DNA from: Xanthomonas boreopolis
GTDB taxonomy: Bacteria; Pseudomonadota; Gammaproteobacteria; Xanthomonadales; Xanthomonadaceae
Length of the DNA: 64,000 nucleotides
Assembly (NCBI GenBank): GCA_014654535.1
Contig: BNBA01000001.1
Span: 231,356-295,355 of the forward strand
Direction: 5' to 3'
The first letter of the stretch is position 1; each line of letters opens with the position of its first letter. This document shows positions 44,313 to 53,247 of the stretch, one piece after another. The notes beneath the pieces were generated by a model, which worked only from the letters and a program-made list of their open reading frames with translations, ran no database searches and was not told the DNA's origin. The translations under genes and the position numbers were made by a program.

Positions 44313-44591
44313 TCAATCGCGCTCGACCAGCTTGAAGAAGCGGCTCTCGCCGCCGTCGGCGGTCTTCTCCTGGTAGAGGAAGGCCAGCCCTTCTTCGTCG
44401 AACTTCTCGAAGAACTCGTCCCACTCGATCTCTTCGAGGTCCTCGTCGTCGCGGAACATGATCCGCAGCAGGCCGGCGTGCTCGCCGCGGTCGGCGGTGC
44501 CGCGCACGCTGGCCGGGCGGCCGCCGCGTTTCTCCGCCCACCGGCGGATCTCGTCATGGTTGGTGGTCTGCTTGGACGAATGCTTGCTCAT
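44313..44591 (-). CDS. Small acidic conserved protein
   Basis: A 92-residue protein rich in Asp, Glu and Phe: SKQTTNHDEIRRWAEKRGGR, then VRGTADRGEHAGLLRIMF, then LEEIEWDEFFEKFDEEGLAFLYQ, ending ESRFFKLVERD. I recall similar small proteins in databases, sometimes labelled branching enzyme without good reason; there is no catalytic domain. It overlaps the preceding glycosyltransferase gene by 38 nt and precedes the methyltransferase, so it belongs to the carbohydrate operon. GGAG lies 7 nt upstream of the ATG. Function unknown. Confidence 0.75.
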   Translation of the reverse strand: MSKHSSKQTTNHDEIRRWAEKRGGRPASVRGTADRGEHAGLLRIMFRDDEDLEEIEWDEFFEKFDEEGLAFLYQEKTADGGESRFFKLVERD

Positions 44592-45699
44592 GGGCGGTTC
44601 TCCTGGCGTGGTGCGGCCGCGCGGCCCGGGCCGCGGCGCGCTCGTGGTAGTCGTGCAACGCCTGGGCGCGATGGGCCGGCGTGTGTTCGGAGAGGAAACG
44701 CCGCCGCACGGCCTCGCCGATGCGCCTGCGGGCGTCCTCGGGCGTGTCGCGCAGCCACCGCAGCACCTGGTCGCCCGATTGCGCGACCAGGATCTCCTGG
44801 CCCGGGCGGAACAGCGAATCCAGCCCGGTCCAGGCATCGGACACGATGGCGGTGCCGCACGCGGCCGCTTCGAACAGGCGCACGCTGGGCGAGTGCCCCA
44901 TCGCGACCATGTCGGCGCGGGTCACGTTGAGGGTGAAGCGTTGCCGGTTGTAGAACCGGCGGTGCGCGCTGGGCGGCAGGTGCTCGATCCGCTCGACGTT
45001 GCCTGGCCAGCGGAGCGTGTCCGGGTACTGCGGGCCGGCCACGACGAAGCGCCCCTGCGGCCAATCCCGCGCGGGCCCCGCCAGCAGGCGCTCCAGCACC
45101 GGCTGGCGGTCCTGGCTGTAGGTGCCCATGTAGCCCAGGTCGTAGTCGGCATCGATCGGCTCGGGGAAGTAGCACTCCGGGTCGGCCGAGCAGTACAGCG
45201 GTACCGGCATGGGCGCCGCGTAGTGCCGCCGCAGCGTTTCCAGCGCCGGTCCGCCGGTGAACGACAGGTACAGGTCGTAGCCGGCGACCAGCTCGGGCGA
45301 GAGATAGTCGCAGGCGCGCCGCTGCAGCGCCGCCAGGGTGACCGGGGTATCGATGTCGTAGAAGGCCACCACGCCGCGGGCGGTTTCCTGTACCCACGCG
45401 CCCACGTCGATGCCTTGTGGCACGTACGATCCGACGATCACCAGGTCGGCCCCGGCGACGGCCTTGGCATGGCCATCGCGCAGCTCGTCCAGGTCGCGGT
45501 AGAGCGCCAGCCGCCCGGGAAGTTCGTCGCCCGCGTCCTGGTGCTGCGCGTACCAGGGCACGTCGCGCTCCAGGAACAGCACGCGGTCGCCGCGCGCCTC
45601 GAGCGCGCGCAGCAACGCGCGGTAGGTGGTCGCATGCCCGTTGCCCCAGGCCGAGCGCAGGCTGAGGCCGAGCACGACGATGTCGAGCGCGCCGCCCAT
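44554..45699 (-). CDS. CgeB-like glycosyltransferase
   Basis: A 381-residue GT-B-type protein. The N-terminal domain starts LDIVVLGLSLRSAWGNGHATTYRALLRALEARGDRVLF; the C-terminal domain has FYNRQRFTLNVTRADMVAMGHSPSVRLFEAAACGTAIVSD, where the EAAACG run is the nucleotide-sugar end seen in GT4-type and CgeB proteins, and ends with a helical tail. Donor and acceptor are unknown. It is one of three adjacent similar transferases in the operon; its ATG overlaps the stop of the previous one by 1 nt (TGATG). No membrane segments. Confidence 0.85.
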   Translation of the reverse strand: MGGALDIVVLGLSLRSAWGNGHATTYRALLRALEARGDRVLFLERDVPWYAQHQDAGDELPGRLALYRDLDELRDGHAKAVAGADLVIVGSYVPQGIDVGAWVQETARGVVAFYDIDTPVTLAALQRRACDYLSPELVAGYDLYLSFTGGPALETLRRHYAAPMPVPLYCSADPECYFPEPIDADYDLGYMGTYSQDRQPVLERLLAGPARDWPQGRFVVAGPQYPDTLRWPGNVERIEHLPPSAHRRFYNRQRFTLNVTRADMVAMGHSPSVRLFEAAACGTAIVSDAWTGLDSLFRPGQEILVAQSGDQVLRWLRDTPEDARRRIGEAVRRRFLSEHTPAHRAQALHDYHERAAARAARPHHARRTAHEQAFVQADHQP

Positions 45700-46793
45700 C
45701 ACGCGGCCACCCGCAGCTGCGCTTGCAGCAGCCGCTCGAGCTGCTCGGCGCGGTGCGCATAGGTGTGCTCGCGCAGCAGCCGCTCGCGGGCGCGCTCGCC
45801 GATCTGGCGCGACTGCGCCGGGCCGATCCTGCGCAGGTGCTCGACCACGTCCTCGGCGCCGTCGGCCACCAGTACCTCGCGGCCCGGCTCGAGGAACATC
45901 TCGATGCCCTCCCACCTGTCGGTGACCAGGCACGCGCCGGCGCCGGCCGCCTCGAACACCCGCGTCGGCGGCGAGAAGCCGAAGCGCGCCATGCTGTCGC
46001 GGTTGATGTTGAGCACCATGCGCGCGCTGCAGTTGAGCGCGTTGTGGTCGCGGGTCGAGACGTGCCCCAGGCGCTTCACGTTCCCTCCCAGGGGCACGTC
46101 GTCCCAGCCGCTGCCGCCGAGCAGGAAATCGAACTCCGGCGCCTGCCGCGCCGCCTCGAAGAAGAACCGGTGCACCCTCGCCTCCCGGTCGGGCAGGCGG
46201 TTGCCCAGGAACGCCAGGTCGGCGGCGAAGCGCGGCTCGTGCGGCACCGGATGGTGGGTGTGCGGGTCCAGCGCGTTGTAGACCGGCACGCACTGGCGCG
46301 CACCGAGCCCGCGGTAGGCATCGATCACCCGCTGCCCGCCGCCATAGGTCAGCACCAGGTCGTAGCGCGGTATGTGCGCCCGCAGCGGATCGTCCGGATC
46401 GCCGAGCATTCGCTCCAGCGTCGCCGGCGCGTCCACGTCCCAGAACGCGACGCGCGTGGCCGGGGATCGCAGCGCGAGCACCTCGCGCTCCAGGAAGTCG
46501 TCGAACACGCCCACGCCGCTGGCCTTGACCACCAGGTCGGCGCCGCGCGCCCGCTCCAGGGCGCGCGCGGCCTCGGCCTCGTCGCTACCCGGATACACCA
46601 CCACCTCCGCCCACGGCGGGTCGTCGATGTCGCGGTGCCGCTGCCGCTCGAACGCATCCGGCTCGAAGAACGTGACGCGGTGGCCGCGCTCGTGGAGCGC
46701 GCGCACGATCCCGCGGTAGTACGTGGCCGCGCCGTTCCAGTACGAGGACACCAGGCTGGAACCGAAGAACGCGATGCGCAGGGGGCTAGGCAT
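45699..46793 (-). CDS. CgeB-like glycosyltransferase
   Basis: A 364-residue paralog of its neighbours. It begins PLRIAFFGSSLVSSYWNGAATYYRGIVRALHERGHRVTFFEPD, then ATRVAFWDVDAPATLERM, and the second domain has ALNCSARMVLNINRDSMARFGFSPPTRVFEAAGAGACLVTD. This is the Glyco_trans_1_2 arrangement of CgeB-like proteins. GGAG lies 8 nt upstream of the ATG, and the gene overlaps the upstream transferase by 8 nt and the downstream one by 1 nt. Sugar specificity unknown. Confidence 0.85.
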   Translation of the reverse strand: MPSPLRIAFFGSSLVSSYWNGAATYYRGIVRALHERGHRVTFFEPDAFERQRHRDIDDPPWAEVVVYPGSDEAEAARALERARGADLVVKASGVGVFDDFLEREVLALRSPATRVAFWDVDAPATLERMLGDPDDPLRAHIPRYDLVLTYGGGQRVIDAYRGLGARQCVPVYNALDPHTHHPVPHEPRFAADLAFLGNRLPDREARVHRFFFEAARQAPEFDFLLGGSGWDDVPLGGNVKRLGHVSTRDHNALNCSARMVLNINRDSMARFGFSPPTRVFEAAGAGACLVTDRWEGIEMFLEPGREVLVADGAEDVVEHLRRIGPAQSRQIGERARERLLREHTYAHRAEQLERLLQAQLRVAA

Positions 46794-47925
46794 GGGTCAG
46801 ACTCCGTGGCGTGGGAAGGGAGGCTCGTTCGCGCGCGGGCCCGCCCAGTTCGGACAGGATCGACTGCAGTTGCTCGACGCGATGAGCGCAGGTGTGGCGG
46901 CGCGCGATCGTGGCGAGGCCGTGCATGGCCAGTTCCGATGCCATGGCCGGGTCGTGCAGCAGGTCGTGCAGGTGGCGGCGCATCCGCGCGCCGTTCTCCG
47001 CGACCAGGTAATCGCGTCCCGGCGCGAACAGGCCTTCCGCGTCGGTCCACGGCGCGCTGACCAGCGGGATGCCGCAGGCCAGGGCCTCGAACACCCGGAT
47101 GGTGGGAATGCCCGGCAGCAGCCGCACGTAGGGGCGGCGCGGCACGTGCACGGTCGCCTTGAAGCGCGCGAACGTCTCCGGCGCGCGGTAGTTGGGCAGC
47201 CATCCGCGGTAGGCGATGCCGGCGTCGGCCAGCATCGCCAGCGCCTCCGGCGGATAGCGGCTGCCATGGACGCAGGCGTCGAGCCCGAGTGCGCGCACGG
47301 GCTCCACCAGGAATTCGCGCAGCTCCTGCGAGCGCTCGTCGTCGCCCCAGTTGCCGATCCACACCAGGTCGCCGGTACGGCCCCCGGGGGCGCGCAGCGG
47401 CTGGAACACGCGCACGTCGGCCGCCTCGTGCCAGGTCCATGCGCGCTCGCACCAGCCGTTGTCGAGGTAGCGCTGGCGGACCGCCTCGCCGAACGCGAGC
47501 ACGCCGTCGTAGCGGTCCAGCCGGTAGCGCTGCATCTCCTGCGGCGCGCTCACGGAGCGGTGGTGCGTGTCGTGGAAGAAGACCCGGCACCCGGCCGGCG
47601 CATGGCGGCCGACCTCGGCGACCAGCGCCGGCTCGTTCCATTCGTGCACGATCGCCACGTCGGCGCCGTCGAGCGCCTGGTCCAGGTCGAGCGCGTGCAT
47701 GTCGTAGCGATGGCTGTGCAGTCCGGGGAAGCGTCGCCGCCATTCCTCCAGCGGCGCCTGGCCGTGCTCGGCGACCAGTTGCGTGACGCTCCAGGCGTCG
47801 CGCGGCTCGTACACCTCGACCTGGTGGCCGCGCGCTTGCAGCTCGGCGACGATGCCGCGCAGGAAATGCGCGTTGCCGTGGTTCCAGTCGGACACCAGCG
47901 AGTGGTAGAACAGGACGTACTTCAT
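46786..47925 (-). CDS. CgeB-like glycosyltransferase
   Basis: A 379-residue protein starting MKYVLFYHSLVSDWNHGNAHFLRGIVAELQARGHQVEVYEPRD. GDLVWIGNWGDDERSQEL and YRGWLPNYRAPETFARFKATVH lead into VRLLPGIPTIRVFEALACGIPLVSAPW, a GT-B donor-site region. It is the third consecutive member of this family in the operon by gene order; the shared N-terminal NGxAxxxRGIVxxLxxRGH pattern suggests duplication. GGAG lies 7 nt before the ATG; overlap with the preceding gene is 4 nt. Acceptor unknown. Confidence 0.85.
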   Translation of the reverse strand: MKYVLFYHSLVSDWNHGNAHFLRGIVAELQARGHQVEVYEPRDAWSVTQLVAEHGQAPLEEWRRRFPGLHSHRYDMHALDLDQALDGADVAIVHEWNEPALVAEVGRHAPAGCRVFFHDTHHRSVSAPQEMQRYRLDRYDGVLAFGEAVRQRYLDNGWCERAWTWHEAADVRVFQPLRAPGGRTGDLVWIGNWGDDERSQELREFLVEPVRALGLDACVHGSRYPPEALAMLADAGIAYRGWLPNYRAPETFARFKATVHVPRRPYVRLLPGIPTIRVFEALACGIPLVSAPWTDAEGLFAPGRDYLVAENGARMRRHLHDLLHDPAMASELAMHGLATIARRHTCAHRVEQLQSILSELGGPARERASLPTPRSLTHA

Positions 47926-49073
47926 GCATGCGCTCCTGCGGCGTCGGGAATCGCGGTCGCCCGCGCCGGCCTGGCGTGGCCGCAACGCAGGGCCGCGTAG
48001 GCACGGCGGTAGCGCGCGGCCATGGCCTCGGGGGTATAGCGGCGCGCCCGCGCGGACGCCTGCCGGGCCATGCGCGCGCGCAGCACGTCGTCGTCGATCA
48101 ACCGCCGCAAGGCATCGCGCAGCGCATCTGGGTCGTCCGGCGGCACGAACAGGGCCGCGTCGGCCCAGATCTCGCGCAGGCTGGGGATGTCGCCGAGCAC
48201 CAGCGCGCAGCCGCCCTGCGCCGCTTCCAGGGCGGACAGGCCGAACGGCTCGTAGCGGGCCGGCAAGGCGTAGACCGGGGCTTTCGCCATCCAGGCGCGC
48301 AACTGCGCTTCCGGCAGCCGTCCCAGCACCTGCCCGCCTTCGAACGCGGCATCGCCGCCATGCGGATGGCGCGCATCGCCGGCCAGCAGCACCGGCCACG
48401 GCAGGTCGCCGGCGACCGCGGCCAGGGCCCCCAGGTTCTTGGCCTGGTCCCACAGCCGCCCGGCGCCGAGCACGAACTGCGCCTTGGCGTACGAGGCCTG
48501 CGGCGGCGCGGTGCGGCCGTTGTGGATGACCTCGCACGAGACGGGTGCGCCGTAATGCCCGGCCAGCGCCTGCAGCATCGCCTGCGATGGCGCGACCACG
48601 TGGTCGGCGGAGTGCACGCACGCGGCCACGCGGTCGCGGTAGGCATCCCATTCGCGCGGCGCGGCCGTGCCATGCACGGCCTGCCACCAGGAACACACGC
48701 AGGAGTGCGCGGTCAGCAGTACCGGGGCCGGCCAGCCGCGCTCGGCCAGGGCCAGGTCGTTGAGGTGGATCACGTCGGGCGCGAAATCCCGCGCCAGCGC
48801 CTGCAGCCAGTCGGCCGCCGCGTCCAGGTGGCGCCATGGATCTTGCATCCACACCAGGCGATAAGGCCGCGCGTGCAGTTCCAGGCCGGGGATCGCCGCC
48901 GCTTCGGCGCGCTGCGAGGCATCCGGTTCGCGCCCCATGGCGGCCAGCAGCACGCGATCGCCCCGGCCTGCCAGTTGCCGCGCCAGCTCGATGGCGAACG
49001 GCCATACGCCACCGAGCGTGTCGGCGGTCATCAGCACCCGGCCATGGAAGCGCTCAGCGGCCATAGATGGCAT
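47922..49073 (-). CDS. GT4-family glycosyltransferase
   Basis: A 383-residue GT-B transferase. N-terminal part: VLMTADTLGGVWPFAIELARQLAGRGDRVLL, a glycogen-synthase-like acceptor domain, with DVIHLNDLAL and SCVCSWWQAVHG. C-terminal part: FVLGAGRLWDQAKNLGAL, and the retaining-GT E-x7-E segment in ARYEPFGLSALEAAQGGCALVLGD. It is closer to glycosyltransferase family 4 than to the three CgeB-like neighbours. AGGA stands 6 nt before ATG 49073; the gene overlaps the oxidoreductase upstream by 20 nt. Donor unknown. Confidence 0.87.
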   Translation of the reverse strand: MPSMAAERFHGRVLMTADTLGGVWPFAIELARQLAGRGDRVLLAAMGREPDASQRAEAAAIPGLELHARPYRLVWMQDPWRHLDAAADWLQALARDFAPDVIHLNDLALAERGWPAPVLLTAHSCVCSWWQAVHGTAAPREWDAYRDRVAACVHSADHVVAPSQAMLQALAGHYGAPVSCEVIHNGRTAPPQASYAKAQFVLGAGRLWDQAKNLGALAAVAGDLPWPVLLAGDARHPHGGDAAFEGGQVLGRLPEAQLRAWMAKAPVYALPARYEPFGLSALEAAQGGCALVLGDIPSLREIWADAALFVPPDDPDALRDALRRLIDDDVLRARMARQASARARRYTPEAMAARYRRAYAALRCGHARPARATAIPDAAGAHA

Positions 49074-50067
49074 CCACGGTCCTGGCCACCTGCAGCAGCC
49101 GCACGGCGGCGGGATCGAAGCGCCGGTCGTGGCGCAGGCGCCGCGCCCACTCCACCAGCGTGCGCCCGCCCCATGGGTCCGGTGGCGCGGCGAGGTTGGA
49201 GCGCGCGGTGCCGTCGAAGCGCTCCACGATGAAGTCGTAGAAGGATCCGCCCACGTTGCGCAGGGCGGCCCCGGCGCGGGTGCCGTAGAACGATGCCTGG
49301 ATCACCGCGCCGCGGCCCGCCGGCAAGCGCCACGAACAGGCCAGGCGCACGTGCGTGCCGTTGTCCAGCCGCCATTGCGCCACCGCATAGTCCTCGACCC
49401 GGTCGATCGGCGCGTCCAGCAGGCGCCCCTGCGCATAGAGCGCCGCGCTCATGTCCTCGTGCCCGCAGGCGCCGCAGATCCACTGCGCCAGGTCGACCAG
49501 GTGCGTGCCCAGGTCCATCACGCAGCCGCCGCCGGACTGGGCCAGTTCGTAGAACCAGGCCTTGTCCGGCCCGTAAGCGTTGTGGAAAACCAGGTCCACC
49601 GCGTAGATGTCGCCCAGCTCGCCGGCCTGCACCTGCCGGCGCAGTTCCGGCACGCCGGCGACCGCGCGATAGCTGAAATCGACGTCCAGGAGGCGATCGG
49701 CACGCCGCGCGGCCTCGATCACCTGCTCGGCCTCCGCGGCGGTGCGCGTCAGCGGCTTCTGGCAGAACACCGCCAACCCGCGTTCGAGTGCCGCGATGGC
49801 CTGCAGCGCATGGGCGCCGCTGGGGGTGGCGATCACCACGCCGTCCAGGTCGTCGTCTTCCAGCAACTCCGCGACGCTGCGGCAGCGACGGGCCTGCGGC
49901 GCATGCTCGGCGGCGCGCGCGAGCGATCCGGGATGCGGGTCGGCGATCGCGGCCACGCTGGCCTCGCCCGATTCGGCGAGCACCTGCATGCGCTGGCAGC
50001 CGATCCAGCCCACGCCGAGGAAACCCAGCCTCGGCCGCTCGGGCATCGCCTGCAAACGCGCGTTCAT
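49054..50067 (-). CDS. Gfo/Idh/MocA-family oxidoreductase
   Basis: A 337-residue NAD(P)-dependent sugar or cyclitol dehydrogenase. The N-terminal Rossmann domain has RLGFLGVGWIGCQRMQVLAESG and VVIATPSGAH. The catalytic Lys is in CQKPLTRT, where the usual EKP is QKP. The second domain has SGGGCVMDLGTHLVDLAQWI with the conserved Asp and His. Myo-inositol dehydrogenases belong to this family, and an inositol-phosphate synthase is in the same locus, so a cyclitol substrate is plausible but unproven. Its ATG overlaps the upstream MDR gene by 4 nt. Confidence 0.88.
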   Translation of the reverse strand: MNARLQAMPERPRLGFLGVGWIGCQRMQVLAESGEASVAAIADPHPGSLARAAEHAPQARRCRSVAELLEDDDLDGVVIATPSGAHALQAIAALERGLAVFCQKPLTRTAAEAEQVIEAARRADRLLDVDFSYRAVAGVPELRRQVQAGELGDIYAVDLVFHNAYGPDKAWFYELAQSGGGCVMDLGTHLVDLAQWICGACGHEDMSAALYAQGRLLDAPIDRVEDYAVAQWRLDNGTHVRLACSWRLPAGRGAVIQASFYGTRAGAALRNVGGSFYDFIVERFDGTARSNLAAPPDPWGGRTLVEWARRLRHDRRFDPAAVRLLQVARTVDAIYGR

Positions 50068-51023
50068 AGCGTCACCGTCGCTTTCATGAAGCCCTCGGGT
50101 CGTGCGGACATGGCCCGGAACGCATCGCCGAGGCGGTCCAGCGGATAGCGGTGCGTGAGCAGCGCGAACGGCTCGATGCGCCCGTCGCGCAGCGCCCGCA
50201 TCGCTTCGGCCAGGCCGCGCAGCGCCACGGCGCGGTCGCGCTCGTGCGCGTTGATCACGTCCAGGCCGCGCCAATTCCACTGCTGCATGTCGACCTGCCG
50301 TGGCCCGTCCTGGTGGTAGCCGGCGATGACCAGGCGGCCGCCCTCGGCGCAGATCGCGCTGGCGATGTCGAGCGTCGCCTGTTCGCCGGCGGCCTCGATC
50401 ACCCGGGCGCAGCCGCCGCGGCTGAGTTCGTTGACCGCGTTGATCGCGGCATGGCGGTCCTCGGTCGGCAAGGTCACGTCCGCTCCGCAGGCGCGCGCCA
50501 CGTCCAGCGCGAACGGGCGCCTGGACAGCGCGATGACCTTGGCCCCGGCCCGGCTCGCGAGCTGGATCAGCAGCGCGCCGATGAAGCCCACGCCGACGAC
50601 CGCCACGGTGTGCTCCGGGCGTATGTCGCTGCGTCGCCAGATGTTCATCGCGCAGGCCAGCGGCTCGCCCGGCAATGGCTGGCCGTCGAATCCTTCCGGC
50701 AGGCGTACCAGCGCATCGGCTTGCGCGACGTCGTACTCGGCATAGGCATTGCCGGACAGCAGCGCGACCCGCTCGCCGCGCCGCCAGCCGTCGACGCCAT
50801 CGCCGACCTCGTCGATCTCGCCCCAGCCTTCGTGGCCCGGCGCGCCCGGTTCCAGCGGGTACTGGAACCAGGGACGGCCCGACCACACCGGCAGGTTGGA
50901 CGCGCATACGCCGCAGCCATGCAGTCGCACGCGTACCTGCCCGGCCGCGGGTAGCGGACGCGCCGTGCGCGCCACCTGCACACGTTCGCTGCCTTCCAGC
51001 ACTGCCGCAAGCATGCCGCTCAT
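50064..51023 (-). CDS. Zinc-type alcohol dehydrogenase-like (MDR) protein
   Basis: A 319-residue medium-chain dehydrogenase. The first domain has RLHGCGVCASNLPVW with the catalytic-zinc Cys in GVCASN, and GHEGWGEIDEVG with the zinc His and Glu. It lacks the four-Cys structural zinc loop. The Rossmann domain has VAVVGVGFIGALLIQLA. The shorter length and the GHEGWG motif recall sorbitol/threonine-type or bi-domain oxidoreductases. It overlaps both neighbours by 4 nt. It may oxidise or reduce a sugar nucleotide or cyclitol together with the Gfo/Idh protein. Confidence 0.87.
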   Translation of the reverse strand: MSGMLAAVLEGSERVQVARTARPLPAAGQVRVRLHGCGVCASNLPVWSGRPWFQYPLEPGAPGHEGWGEIDEVGDGVDGWRRGERVALLSGNAYAEYDVAQADALVRLPEGFDGQPLPGEPLACAMNIWRRSDIRPEHTVAVVGVGFIGALLIQLASRAGAKVIALSRRPFALDVARACGADVTLPTEDRHAAINAVNELSRGGCARVIEAAGEQATLDIASAICAEGGRLVIAGYHQDGPRQVDMQQWNWRGLDVINAHERDRAVALRGLAEAMRALRDGRIEPFALLTHRYPLDRLGDAFRAMSARPEGFMKATVTL

Positions 51024-52096
51024 GCCGCGTGCGTCCTGGTCGCCGGCGCCCGCGGCACCGATACCGTGCCCGCGAGCCAATCGTGCAGGCGGGCCACGCC
51101 TTCGCGTGCGGCGACGCAGGGCCGCCAGCCGGTCGCGTGGCCGAACGCGCGCGCGTCGGATACGTAGTAGCGCTGGTCCCCTACCCGCCAGGGGCCGTAC
51201 TTGACCTGCGGCGGCCGGCCGTCGAGCGCCTCGATCAACGCCAGCAGCTCCAGCAGGCTGAGCGTGTTCGCCGGCCCGCCGCCCATGTTGAACGCGCGCC
51301 CGGCCAGTTCCGGCATCTGTTCCTGGGCGCGCAGCAGGGCCTGCACGAGGTCGTCCACGTACAGCACGTCGCGGACCTGGCGCCCGTCGCCGTAGATCGT
51401 GATCGCCTCGCCGCGCAACGCCCGGATCAGGAAGTGAGCCACCCAGCCCTGGTCCTCGGTGCCGCACTGGTGCGGGCCGTAGATGCAGCTCATCCGGAAC
51501 AGGGCCGCCGGCAGGCCGAAGCTGCGCGCGTAGTCGAGCACGTACTGGTCGGCACCGCCCTTGGAGCAGCCGTAGGGGCTGTGGAAACACAGCGCACGCC
51601 ATTCGCCGATGCCGCGCTCGCGCAATTCCGCTTCGCGCGGCTGGTAGCGATCGCCCTCGATCTCCATCGCGATGTCGTCCAGCGCGCCGTAGACCTTGTT
51701 GGTGGAGGTGAACAGCAGCGAGGGCGGATCGTCGAGCGCGCGCATCGCCTCGAGCACGTTGAGCGTGCCGGCCAGGTTGATGTCGAAGTCCTCGCGCGGG
51801 TCCGCCAGGCTCGACGTCACCGCGACCTGCGCCGCCAGGTGGAACACTTGCCCCGCCTGCGCGACCGCGGCGCGCACGCGCTCGCGGTCGCGGACGTCGG
51901 CGACCTCTACCTGCAGCCGCTCGCCGTGGCGCGCGCGCAGCCATTGCAGGTTGCGCTCCACGCCGGCGCGCGACAGGTTGTCGTAGACCAGCACGCGGCG
52001 GCCCTGCTCCAGCAGCCGGTTCGCCAGGTTCGTGCCGATGAACCCCGCCCCGCCGGTGATCAGCACCGGCCGCATCGTCCCGGTGGCCTGCGTCAT
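51020..52096 (-). CDS. NAD-dependent epimerase/dehydratase (CDP-paratose 2-epimerase-like)
   Basis: A 358-residue extended SDR acting on nucleotide sugars. It has RPVLITGGAGFIGTNLANRLLEQGRRV, the LLFTSTNKVYG serine region, and SPYGCSKGGADQYV with the YxxxK pair. STNKVYGALDD and CIYGPHQCGTEDQGWVAHF are strongly reminiscent of CDP-tyvelose/paratose 2-epimerases. It overlaps the MDR gene by 4 nt and the next epimerase by 4 nt. The true substrate in this locus may differ, perhaps a UDP-pentose. Confidence 0.87.
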   Translation of the reverse strand: MTQATGTMRPVLITGGAGFIGTNLANRLLEQGRRVLVYDNLSRAGVERNLQWLRARHGERLQVEVADVRDRERVRAAVAQAGQVFHLAAQVAVTSSLADPREDFDINLAGTLNVLEAMRALDDPPSLLFTSTNKVYGALDDIAMEIEGDRYQPREAELRERGIGEWRALCFHSPYGCSKGGADQYVLDYARSFGLPAALFRMSCIYGPHQCGTEDQGWVAHFLIRALRGEAITIYGDGRQVRDVLYVDDLVQALLRAQEQMPELAGRAFNMGGGPANTLSLLELLALIEALDGRPPQVKYGPWRVGDQRYYVSDARAFGHATGWRPCVAAREGVARLHDWLAGTVSVPRAPATRTHAA

Positions 52097-53247
52097 AGCT
52101 GCAACCCCCGGCGTGCGAGTTCTTCCACCGCCGCGTCGATGCGATCGACCGCGGTCTGTTCCCTGATCCAGGCCACGAGTTCCGTCATGCCTTCCTCCAG
52201 CGTCACCTGCGGGCGGTACCCGAGCAGTTCGCGCGCCAGCGCGATGTCGGCGAAGCAATGGCGGATGTCGCCGGCGCGGAAGTTGCCGGTGATGTCCGGC
52301 GGCAGGTCGTCGATGTCCAATGCCTCGGCCATCGCCGCGGCGATCGCGACGATGCTGATGGCCTGGCCGCTGCCGATGTTGATGGCCCGGCCGGCCGCCT
52401 CCGGGGTTTCCAAGGCCAGCCGGCAGGCGCGCGCGACGTCGCGCACGTGCACGAAATCGCGCCGCTGCCGGCCGTCCTCGAAGATCCTCGGCGGCTTGCG
52501 GTTGAGATAGCGCGAGGCGAAGATCGCCAGCACGCCGGTATACGGGTTGGACAGCGCCTGGCGCGTGCCGTAGATGTTGAAGAAGCGCAGCGCCGTGGTG
52601 GCGATCCCGTAGGCCTGGCCGACGATCAGGCACAGCTTCTCCTGGTCGAGCTTGGACAAGGCATACACCGACGTGGGCATCGGCGTCTTGCCCTCGTGGG
52701 TCGGCACCGGCGCAAGCGGGCTGCCGTCCTGCAGCAGTTCCCATTGCCCCCGCCTGAGCGCATCGAGGCTGCGCTCGGGCGGCGCGACCTCGTTGCCCGC
52801 GGCGTCGACGTACAGCCCTTCGCCGTAGATGCTCATGCTGGAGGCGACCACCAGGCGCTCCACCGGCGAGGAGGACAGGGCCTCCAGCAACACCGCGGTA
52901 CCGCGGTTGTTGACGTCGGTGTAGTGCGCGATCTCGTACATGCTCTGGCCCACCCCGACCGCCGCGGCGAGGTGGAACACCTTGGATACGCCCTCCAGCG
53001 CGGCGCGGACCGCCTCCGGATCGCGCACGTCGCCCTGTATCAGCTCGACGTCTTCTGCCAGGTAGCCGGGGCGTGCCCGCTGTTCGCCATGGACCTGCTC
53101 GACCAGCGCATCGAGCACGCGCACCTGGTAGCCGTGCGCCAGCAGTTCGTCGGCCAGGTGCGAGCCGACGAAACCGGCGCCGCCGGTGATCAGCACCCGG
53201 CCCTTGCCGGACGAGCCGCCATTGCCGCGTGTGTCATGCGCAACCAC
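52093..53247 (-). CDS. NAD-dependent nucleotide-sugar epimerase/dehydratase
   Basis: A 384-residue extended SDR. GKGRVLITGGAGFVGSHLADELLAHGYQVRVLD binds NAD; VVASSMSIYGEG holds the catalytic Ser and SVYALSKLDQEKL the YxxxK pair. The long insertion with GLYVDAAGNEVAPPERSLD resembles dTDP-rhamnose 4-epimerase-like or UDP-sugar epimerases of actinobacteria and some proteobacteria. The start is GTG 53247 with GGAGG 6 nt upstream. It overlaps the end of the UDP-xylose synthase gene by 14 nt. Product unknown. Confidence 0.85.
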   Translation of the reverse strand: MVAHDTRGNGGSSGKGRVLITGGAGFVGSHLADELLAHGYQVRVLDALVEQVHGEQRARPGYLAEDVELIQGDVRDPEAVRAALEGVSKVFHLAAAVGVGQSMYEIAHYTDVNNRGTAVLLEALSSSPVERLVVASSMSIYGEGLYVDAAGNEVAPPERSLDALRRGQWELLQDGSPLAPVPTHEGKTPMPTSVYALSKLDQEKLCLIVGQAYGIATTALRFFNIYGTRQALSNPYTGVLAIFASRYLNRKPPRIFEDGRQRRDFVHVRDVARACRLALETPEAAGRAINIGSGQAISIVAIAAAMAEALDIDDLPPDITGNFRAGDIRHCFADIALARELLGYRPQVTLEEGMTELVAWIREQTAVDRIDAAVEELARRGLQL

